From positions 1-64,000 of the forward strand of contig JAFZKH010000001.1 in the NCBI GenBank assembly GCA_017553685.1: 64,000 nt of DNA, in the 5' to 3' direction. Position 1 is the stretch's first letter, and each line of letters opens with the position of its first letter. The stretch is from Bacilli bacterium (GTDB taxonomy: Bacteria > Bacillota_I > Bacilli_A > RF39 > UBA660). Shown here one piece after another: positions 1 through 12,000 of the stretch. The position numbers and the translations under genes are program-made. The notes under the pieces are model-generated. The model was not told the origin of the DNA, ran no database searches, and saw nothing but the letters and a program-made list of their open reading frames with translations.

Positions 1-3000
1 ACATTTACTGAAAACTTTGGAACATTAAAAGTTTTAAGTGAATCAGAAAGAAGAGGTTATAACTTCTTAAGATATGACCATGATGGTGGTGGAACTTATA
101 ATAATTTAACTTACTTATTTGATAATGATGATGCTACTTTAACAGCTATCTATGAAATAATTAATTATAGAATTAATTATGAAAATATAACTACAGAAGA
201 AAGAGATTTCTTAAGAAATAAAACTACATATAATGTAGAAACAGAAACATTTACATTAAGTAATCCAAATACAAGAGTTGATGGACAAGGAAATAATTAT
301 CAAGATTTCCTTGGATGGGATGATGGTAATGGAAATGTTTCATTAACAGTAACTATTTCAAAAGGAAGTATAGGTGATAGAACTTATACAGCAGTATGGA
401 GAGAAAATCAAGATGATTATGCAATAAGATATAATCTTCATGAAGGAACTTTAGAAGCTGGTAAATCTAATCCAAATACTTATACAAGACAAACAGAAAC
501 ATTTACATTAAATAATCCAAGTAAGAATGGATATAACTTTATTGGATGGACAGGTACTGGTTTGACAGTAGCTACTGAAACAGTAACTATTCCAAAAGGA
601 AGTTCAGGAGATAGAGATTATGAAGCTAATTATGAAGTTGTTCCATATGAAATTCATTATCATGGATTAACTAGTGTAGAAGAAGCTACTCTTGGAAATC
701 CTGATGGATATAATATTGAGTCTGCTTCGATAACTTTACATAATCCTACAAGAGAAGGATATGAATTCCTTGGATGGTCTGGTACAGATATAACTGACAA
801 ATCAACATCAGTAACTATTCCTACTGGATCTACTGGAGAAAGAAATTATACTGCTAACTTTAAAGCAATTGAGTATTCATTAACATATACACTTAATGGT
901 GGAGATTATGAAACTGGTAAATCAAATCCTCCAACATATACAATAGAAAGTGATCCTATAATTTTAAATAATCCAAGTAAAACTGGTTATACATTTAAAG
1001 GATGGTTTGGAACAGATTTAACAGGAAATGAAAATACTACCGTAACAATTCCAACTGGATCAATTGGTCATAGAAGTTTCCTTGCAAACTATACACCAAT
1101 AACTTATACAATTACATATGATTATGATGGTGGTAATTTACCTCAAGGAGTAACAAATATTGATAGATATACAATAGAAAGTGCTGAAATAACATTTAAT
1201 GCTCCAGAAAAAGATGGTTATACTTTCTTACATTATAAAGAAGGTAACAATATAATAACTAGTATTCCTACAGGTTCTACTGGGGATAAGTCATTAAAAG
1301 CTTATTATCAAATTAATAAGTTTAATGTTGTATATCATAATGAAGATATAGTTTATGCTACTGATGAAGTAGATTGGAATGATAAAACTAGTGCTCCTAG
1401 TGAAAATCCAACTAAAGCTCATGGTATATTCTTATATTGGTCTGAAGATGGAATTAATCCATTTGATTTTGAAACTAAAATAACATCTAATAAAGATTTA
1501 TATGCTATATATGAAATGGTTATTGAACCAGTTATTACATATACACCAGTATTAGATGAAACTACTAATAGAACTTGGGTATGTTCTAATTCAAATGATG
1601 ATAACTGCGGAGATACAGTAACTATTACATCTGGTAAAGATGATTCTACATATACTTTATATTATAAGATTGGTGATGGAACTGCAGTAGAATATACTGG
1701 ACCATTTAAAGTATATGAGAATACTACTATTACAACATTTGCTAAGAAGAGTGATATTTATAGTCCTAATACTACTGAAGATATAGTAAATGTTGATAGT
1801 ATTGCACCAACAATTAATAATCCTGGTACAGGAGCTATGTCATTTAATATGTCAATTAGTGGTACTGCTCAGGATGCAGGATCTGGTGTTAAACAATTTA
1901 TTCTTTATGTAAAAGAAAAAGATGCATTAGTTTATGATGATACATTTACTTATACATCTAATGTATTTGATGGAATAAAAGATCATGCTGAAAACTATGA
2001 TCATACATTCTATGGAGTACAAGATAATACTGAATACATAGTTAAAATAGTTGCAGAAGATTATGTTGGTAATATATCTGAAAAAGAAGTAGAAGTTAAA
2101 ACTAATCCATATGTTGCTAGAGTAGTAGGTAAAAATAATATGCTTTGGTATACAGTAGATCCTGATACTAAAGAATTTGTTTTAGAAGATGGTAAAGAAT
2201 TCTTATTATTTGATAGTATTCAATCTGCAGTAGATTATTGTGCTGATGTAGAGTGTACTATTCAAACTAATCCAATACTTCCAGTTGTTAGTGAAAGTGT
2301 AGTAATTGGTTCTGAACAAAATATAACAATAGATCTTGATGGTAGAGGAATTACTAGTGATGAAAGTGCAACATTTGTTAATAATGGAGAACTACATATA
2401 GTAGATAGAAATCCAAGGGAAATAAATGGTGAACATGAAAGTATAGGATTCTTAAGTAATACTGTTAATAAAGCAATTGTTAATAATAATGTTTTAGTAG
2501 TAGGTGAAGGTTCATCTGAAGCTTCAGAAACATTTATTTATCCTGAAATGGATAGACCTATTATTGATGGTAAGACTAATGCTATTGAACAAAATGGTAC
2601 ATTCTATTTCTTTGATGGAAAAATATATGGTGATACTGTTGCATTATTAGATAGTGGTGAAGATCCAATAACTCAATATTCATATAACGTAGTACTTACT
2701 GGAGAAAATGATAGAAATGTAGGTTACTTAGATAAAGTAACTGATCCAGAAGCAAGAATAAGGAGTACTTATTATGCTAAATTAAAAGTTAATAATAATA
2801 TAAATGCATTTGATTCATCTAGATCAGGTACTGTTACTACTGAATCTGCTAAGATACTTTCAAAGATTAAACAATATACAGATTATGGATTTATTTATGA
2901 TGAAGTTAATGATGAAATCTATAATGGTAATCAATCAACTGCTAATACAACAGCTATATCATATATAAAATTAGATTTAACTGATTATGAACAAGATCAA

Positions 3001-6000
3001 TTCTTATCAATTGATTGTATAGCAGACACAATAAGTTCAAGTTCTTATGGTTATATATCTGTGGGTGAATCATTAAATAATACTGGTAATAGAATAATAA
3101 CTTTATATGGTAATGACAAAACATATTCTACTATTCATAAACTTGAAAAAGGTAAAGTATACTATGTTTACTTTGGATTTGTTAAAGGCGGCGGAGATAT
3201 CAATAGATATGAAGGATTCAAAGTAAGTAACTTTAGTATACTTGGTGATGGACAACCTAATAGAGAATTCAAAATGTATGAAGATCCTGGATATTATATG
3301 TTTGTTAAACAAGATGATGGTACTTATATTCAAGAAAGTTATGGTCAATCTGGTAATCCAACAGCTCATGGATTCACTGCATTTGATTTAACAAATGAAA
3401 ATGAAGATGTTGATTTAATATTAAATATTAGAGTTGATAGTTCAAGTAGTGCTAGTAGATTCTGGATATATACATCAGATAATTCTAATTATGTAGGATA
3501 TGGTTCATCTCCTAACCAAATAATGGGAACAGCTTATGGCCTTAGTGATAATAGTTTATATAGAATTACACTTCCAAAAGGTAAATTAACTTATGTACAT
3601 TTTTGTGCAAGTACTTGGTATCAACCTGCTGGATTATTTAAAATTAACAGTATGACTTTAACAAAGAAAAACTCTGAAAATGCTGTAGCATCATCTGGAT
3701 TCTTAACTAATGATAGTGATGCATATACATTTGTAAAATATGATTATGATTTATACTCAATGAAGAATTTAGCAGCAAATGACATACCTGTTAATGCAAC
3801 AAGAATGTATTTAGATAGAAATACTGATGGAATAGTATTTAATGGGTCAAATTATTCATATGTTTCAAATTCAAACTTTAATTTAACAGACTATGAAGAA
3901 TCTGTATATGTAGAGTTTTCTACTACAAATAAGAATAATGTAATGTTATATACTGGTTCATCAAGTGAAAGAGTATGTATAGCATTATGGTCATCTTATA
4001 TTATTGTTTCAAATTATGGCCATTATAGTACATTTACAATGCCTGATACATTAGATGATGGTAATAAACATTCACTTATGACTACATATAAAGATGGTGA
4101 TTATAAGTTATATTATGATGGTGAAGCATTAGAAGCTTTAAGTAGTACAGACTATATAACTAGTGCAAATTCAAATAGTTATTTTGGTGTTAGATCATCT
4201 GGAAATTATTTTGTTGGACAAATCTATAAAGCAAAAATATTTAATAAAGAGATTACTCCTGATGAACTAAATAATACAGAAAACTTAAAAGTATATATTG
4301 ATGGTTCAAATGTAACATTCCCACATGATTCATATGAGAGTAATAACTATGGTGTTAATTATTCAATAGCACATTCATATGTAGCATATGATTTAACAGA
4401 TGTTACTGAAACTAAGTATTTATATGTCAATACATCAATAAGTAGTGAAAGTGGTGATGACCTTGGTTATGTTCAAGTAACTGATTCACCAGATACTCCA
4501 ACTTCTAATAGTGATTATTGGCTACGAGTTAGTGGCACAGCATATGATCAATCATTAGTAATAAAATTAAATAGTGGTGCTGTTAACTATGTACACTTTA
4601 GATATACTAAAGATAGAGATACAAATGTTGGTTTAGATGCCTTCATTATTAATGATGTTAGATTATTTGATAATATATCGGATGCTTATTCATATAATGC
4701 CGATTATTATACTAAGATTGATAATATGTATTTTGAAAAACCAGTAGTAAATGAAAAAGTAGATACTATTGAAATTCTTAAAGATATTACTTTAGATGCA
4801 TCTATGACTGTACCTGCTGAAAAAGAAGTAATACTTGATTTAAATGGATTTACATTAACATCAAATAAAGATGATTATGTAATTAAAAATAATGGTATAT
4901 TAACTATTACTGATAGTGAATATAAAGAAAGACATTTATCTAATGTTAACTATATAACTGAACAAGCAAGATTATTTGAAGAAGCAAAAACTTCATACTT
5001 AGCTGATAAAGCTGAATATGATGAATATGCTGGTTTATGTGATGGTTGCAGTCCAAGTGAAGAATATTTAATTGATCAGTCATTTGAAAAGGAATTTGAT
5101 TATTTTGGAGATTCTGAGGAGTTTAGCGCAACATATACAGGTAAATATAAACTTGAAACTTGGGGTGCTGCTGGAGCATATCTTGAAAGTAATAGACATG
5201 GTGGATATGGGGGTTATTCTGTAGGAAGCCTTGATTTAAATGCAGGAGATAAATTATATGTAACTGTAGGTGGACAAGGTACAAAAGAAAATGGTGCACC
5301 AGGATATAATGGTGGTGCACAATCTGGATCTTATGGTGGATCAGGAGGCAGTGGTGGTGCAACACATATTGCTACTGCACCTGGAGTGTTATCTTCATTT
5401 GTTGATAATCAATCTTCTATAATTATGGTTTCAGGTGGTGGAGCTGGTTATGTTACTTATGGATGTAGTACTTCAATTGGAGGCTCTGGTGGTGGAGCTG
5501 TAGGTGCTCCTAGTGCTAACGGTGGAACTCAAACATCTGGTGGTATATCATCTGGTCAAGCCAATGGTACATTTGGACAAGGTGCTTCTAATGCCTCTAA
5601 TCCAAACTGTTCTACTGCTGCTGGTGGAGGTGGTTATTTTGGCGGAGGCGCTTTATGTAATCAATGTACTAGTGGTGGTGGATCTGGATACATAGGATAT
5701 AGTACTTTATATGATAAAGCTATGTATTGTTATGATTGTACAGAAGCTACAAATACAGAAACTGACTTAGATATATTTACTGTATCTACTACTGGAACTA
5801 GTGAATATAAATCTAATGCTTGCCCAAATGGATATAGTGATAATCCTATAAGTAAATGTGCTAAAGCAGGTAATGGTTATGCAAAAATAACTTATCTAGC
5901 TACAGCTGAGGAATTAGCAGAATTAAAAAGAGATTTGCCAAAAACATATAATGTTAGAAAAGAACCTATATTCTTAGATTATATTCAAAATGTTGATTTT

Positions 6001-9000
6001 GATGATTCAATAAATGTTAACTCATTAACTCCATATTCAGATGTATCATTTACTATTTTTGGGGATGAAACATTCCATGGTGGAATTACATCTACTATTG
6101 CAGATGTATTATTAAATGAACAATATGCTAAATTAACAATAGATGGGGCTGCTATTAATGTTAATGTTAATAGTAAAATAGGTGTTGTTAATAGAGGTCT
6201 ATTAACAATGAAAAATGATGCTGTTATTAATGCTAATAACAGTAGTACTACAGGTATATTTAATGAATCTAATGGTGAATTAGTATTTACTCGTGGTATT
6301 TTAAATGCTGTTGGAAGTAGTTCAACTGGTTTACTAAATAGAAGTAATACTCCTTCTATTAATGGTGCTATAGTAGTAACTACACCAAGTAATGCTATTG
6401 GTATTAATAACCAAGCAACAAGTAATATTACTTATTCTGATTTAGATATTACAGGAGCTGGTCTTCAATTCCAAGATTTCTCAGTAGGAGATACAACTAT
6501 AACTAATTCTAGTATTAAATCTACTGGTAATAATTCATTCTATTTACCAACATTCCAAGGACCTGGAAATGTATATGTTGTTAATTCTAATTTCTATAAT
6601 ACATTTGGTATTAATAGATCTCCTAAAAATGTAATTGTAAGTAATTCAACATTAACTTATGTTTCTAATGTTGCTGGATATATTAGTATTAATTCCTCTT
6701 CTTTAGGATCTATAGATAATTACGGAGATGCTTATATTAACAATTCAACAATAAGTGGATCTGGTACATTAATAAATAACCAAATAGGTAGTATGTATAG
6801 TGGTGGAGCACAAAACGTTTCTAAAATGGTTATAACAGATTCAACAATTAATTCAACTGCTACTTCTGCAGTAACATTAATTAACAATTATCATAATTTA
6901 TCTGTAGTAAATACTAAGTTTAATAATGTTAATAATGTTAAATCTACGGTATTTAATAACCCAATGCAAACTTTTAATTCGTCATATAATTACTTTACAC
7001 CACATTATCCATATCTAAATATTAGTGGTAATACTGTAATTGATAAATCATTTGGTACAGCAATTAGTAATACAGGTGTTGTTACAATTGGTTCAAATGA
7101 TAAGAATGTAGATACAGTTTATAATTATGGATATACTGGTCATCAAGAAGAATTTATAGCACCAAGTGATGGTACTTATAAACTTGAAACTTGGGGAGCT
7201 GCTGGTGCTGAAGCACATCAATATGCTAGTGGTTGGGATGCTATGAGAAGAGGTGGATTTGGTGCTTATGCATCAGGAACTATTACTCTTCATGAAGGAG
7301 ATAAATTATATATCCATGTAGGTGGATATGGTTCAGGATATGGTTCTGGTACACGTGAGTATTCGGGAACATATAATGGTGGTGGAACTATAGGCGACGG
7401 AGGCTGGAGCTGGATATCTGGTGCCGGCGGAGGAGCTACTGATATTTCACTATCTAATGAAGATAATATATGGACTTATGATAATGGTAGATCTATATCT
7501 ATGAGAAGTAATGCTTCATATGAACAAAGACTTATTGTTGCCGGTGGTGGTGGAGGACAAGGTGGTTCTAATGCAGGACTTACTGTTGATACTTCTACTA
7601 GACTAGGTTATGGTGATGCTATGGGTGGTGGAGGTTACTATGGTGGTACCTCTCAACAAGGTGGTTCATCATATGTAGATGAATCATTAGGAAATAGAGT
7701 AATAATAGCAGGTTATGATGAAATGCCAGATTACAATTCAGGATTAATGAATGGTAATACTGGATTTGGTTATGCTAAGATTACCTTATTAAATAGTGAT
7801 AATGATATAGTATCTAATACACCAACAATAGCTGCTACTAACTATGGTATAACTGGTAATGGTAGAGTTATATATTATGATGGAACAATAACTGCTAAAA
7901 CTGCACTTAATACTGATATAGAAAAAGTTGCAGATGATTATGATATTTATAAAACTATGGATGGTGAAGATGAAGTATTTACTTTAGTAGCTAATGCTAA
8001 TTCAAGACCTGTTCCTGATGGAGAGGAAGAATTTGTAGCTGCTATAGGTAATGCTAAATATACAACTATTCAAAATGCAGTTGATGCATCTAATAATGGT
8101 GATGAAATAGATTTATTAGTTGATATTAATCAACAAAATATAGTAACTATTCCATCTAATAAAACTATTACGATTGACTATAATGGTCATAAAGTAATTA
8201 CTTATTCAGATAGTTATCTATTTGAAAATAATGGTACATTAACTATTAAAGATAGTGTTAATGAAAAACCAAAGAATACATTCTTTGGTGATAAATATAT
8301 TTATAATACTGGTACATTAAACTTAAATAATATTTATATTGAGAATTATATTTATGCTCAAAATATTATTGAGAATAATGAAGGTACTATAACTATGAAT
8401 GATGTTAGATTAGACCTTGGTGCTAATATAAGTGGTAAACAAGGTGTAGCTAACTCAGAAAATGGTGTTATTACTGTTACTAATAGTGTATTTAATTTAA
8501 CTAATGCTAATACATTGTTTAGTAATTATGGTTCATTAACATTAACAGGTAATAATATTGCTAATAATGCTTATGGACAATATATGGTTCTTAATAATAC
8601 AACTGGAACTGCTATATTAGATGGAAATAGTTATAGTGTTTCAGGTGATAGTAGATATGGTAGATACTTACTTAATAACTATGGTAGTGCTACTATAAAG
8701 AATATGACTACAAATATTGAGAATGTATATAATGCAGGCATATTAACATTAGAAGATAATACACTTCCATCTGGAAATGTTAATACTTCAGAAACTGGTT
8801 TAACTATTATTAATAATGGTACATATAACAATACATTTAATATTAATGGTACTGGTAGATCTATCGATGATAATGATGATTTATATGCATTTATAATGCA
8901 TGATGGTACTCTTAATAAAACATTTAATACAAATACTACAGGTATTTCTTGGATTAAATCAGGTACTATTACAGTTACTAGTGGATATGCTATTAATAAT

Positions 9001-12000
9001 ACTTCAGCAGGTATAATTAGACTTGGTATTCATGATAATTTTGCAGATACTAAAGCTAATACTAAACCAGTTATTAATGGTAAAACATATGGTATTTATA
9101 CATCTGCTCCTGCACTTGTAGTAGATATTTATGATGGTATTATAAGTGGTAATTCAGCTTATAATGCTACAGTTAGAAATACTGAAACTGGATATTCTAT
9201 TATTAGAGAATATGATTCGGAAAATAATATAGAAACTAAGTATTTAACTGATGAACCTATGTTTAAGAATGTCACTCAAAATATTGAATATAAAACTGTA
9301 AATGAATTAAATACTGCTATTACAAATAGTTTAGTTAATAATAATGATGTAATAGAAGTATATAGAGATATAACTATTAATAATGCTGATGATCCAATTA
9401 CTATTCCAAATGGATTAAGTATTACATTTGATATTAATGGTAAGATAGTAGACAAAAATAACGATAATATGTTTAATGTAGAAGGAGAATTAACATTAGT
9501 TGATAATGTTAATAACTCTAATGGTATTATTGATTCTACTATTGGTTCATTATTTATAAATAATGGAACAATTAATATTAGTAGTGGTAAATATACTTCA
9601 GAAAAGGCATCTGTTGATACAACATTAATGGTTAATAATGAAAATGCTACGTTAAATATTAGTGGTGGAACATTTACTAAGTATTTTGATAAATTAAGTT
9701 ATAGACTTAGATATTCTGGTTCTATTTTAACTAACTATGGTGATGCAAATATTACAGGTGGTAAATTTGTTCCAAATGGTTCATATATAATAGGTTATAC
9801 AAGAAGATGGGTTGATGAAGGTTGGTATGACTGGGATCAAATTTATACATCTACTGTATTCTTAAATAAGGAAACAGGTGTATTAAATGTTACAGCAGGA
9901 GCTACTTTTGAAGGTATTATAAGTAATACATGGCATGATACATATGAAGGTGGATATTGGGAAGGTTCTGGTAGAAATAATGATGGTCAATTGATTTATA
10001 ACTATGGAACTGCTACATTTACAGGAACTACAACTAGTCCTGCAAGTATTGGATTAAATGCTGGTACATTAACATTTGATAGTGTTAATATTACTGGATT
10101 TAAACAAATTAATTCTCAAGAACATCCAAACTTTAAAAACTCTGGAACATTTAATTTAATTGATTCTAATATTGATACTTCATTTAAATTTGTAGATAAT
10201 GAAGGTGGAATAATTAATATTAGTAATTCAACAATAGAGTCTAATGTTTCGATTTCTTATATTATTAATAGTTCTACAAGTGATACAACTGCAGTAACTA
10301 TTGAAGATTCTGAAATCCATAATAGAGTTTCAGGAACAATTATTACTGGAGCTACTGAATTAAGTATAAAAGATTCAATATTAGATACAGTAAGTGGAAC
10401 TGTTGTAAGTAATTCATCTAAAGGATTATCTATTAATAATTCAACACTTACAACTGGTAGTGGAACTGCTGTTAGTCAAACTAGTGGAACTGCTATTATT
10501 AAGAAGAATAGTAGTGTAGTAACTTCTAGTGGAGTAGGTATTCAATTATCTAGTTCAACATTAACTATTGGAGAACCTATATCAGATGATAGTGCTGTTT
10601 CTAAAACATATCCACTTATTAAAGGAACTACTTATGGTATTAGTGATTCAAGTAGTACTATTAATATGTATGATGGTATTATTTATGGTAAAACTAATCC
10701 AGTAGCTAATGCTATTACAAACATTGAATCTGGTTACATGATTATAAATGATACAGAAGATGATTATAAGACAAATTATCTTGATAGAGTTCCAATAGTT
10801 CAAAATATTACTCAAGCAACTGCTCAAGATGAAAAGAAATATTATGATTTAGATGAAGCATTTAGAAATGCTGTAGATGGTGATACACTTCAAATGATTA
10901 CAAATTATAGTAATTTACCTGATTCAGTAACTGCTGAAAATAATCATAATGTAATATTTGACTTAAATGGATTCTTTATTAGACAAATTAATGATACTTT
11001 AATTACTAATAATGGAACATTAAAGATAATTGATAGTAGTCAAAATAAGACTGGTCAAATAATAGGTATATCTGGTTCTAAAGTAATTGATAATAGTGGA
11101 ACACTAAACTATAATGGTGGTAAGATTTCATCTAGTGCTTTGAAGTTATTAATTAAGAATAATACAGGTGCTACTTTAAATATTAGAGAAGATGCTAAGA
11201 TAATAAGTTCTATAGAAGCTACTATAGTTAATAATGATGGAACACTAAATATTTATAATGGTGCTTATTTATATAATATTGGTGGTTCAATTGGTTCTTG
11301 GGCATCAAGTAATAGTGGTCTACCTATGATTATTAATAATAATTTATTCAATATTATAGATTTAAATAATGATGATGATGAAAATACATCAAGTGATTAT
11401 GATGCACCATGGTTATATAGTAATGGTAATGCACAAGGACAAGAAGTATTCTCTGGTGCAGATGTTGTATTTGATGATCCAACTATATTAACTACAACTG
11501 GAGCTACAACTAATATTTATGGTGGTATATTCAATAATGGAAGTACTACTTCACCAAATGGTGCACAAATACTTAAAAACTATGGTACAGTTAATATTAA
11601 AAACCTTGATAGTTATGCATATGCAGTTGGATTAAACTTAGGTACATTAAATATTGAAGATTCATATTTACATAACTTTAGAATGACTGCATTAGTTAGT
11701 AGAGGTAATTTAACTATTAAAGATACTACTATTAATTTCTATTCAGATACTAGTTATAATGTACTTTTAGGTAATTATATAAGACTATATTCAAGTGGTA
11801 ATTTATTGTTTGATAATGTTGATTTTATAGGTGGAAATAGTACTAATGCATCTGATTACTTTATATATTTAACAGGTAATTCTGAAATTAGAAATTCAAG
11901 AATTAATCTAACTTCTTATGAAAAAGTTATTTATAATACAAATGTGTTAGATATTAATAATTCCACAATTACCATGAATAAATCTTTAGGTAATACTGGT

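Noticed and set aside
5123-5695. Open frames on either strand within the first glycine-rich domain (5123-5365 minus, 5504-5695 plus)
   Set aside because: Their His/Leu/Val-rich translations come from reading the GGT-rich repeat DNA in another frame or strand; they have no start signals.
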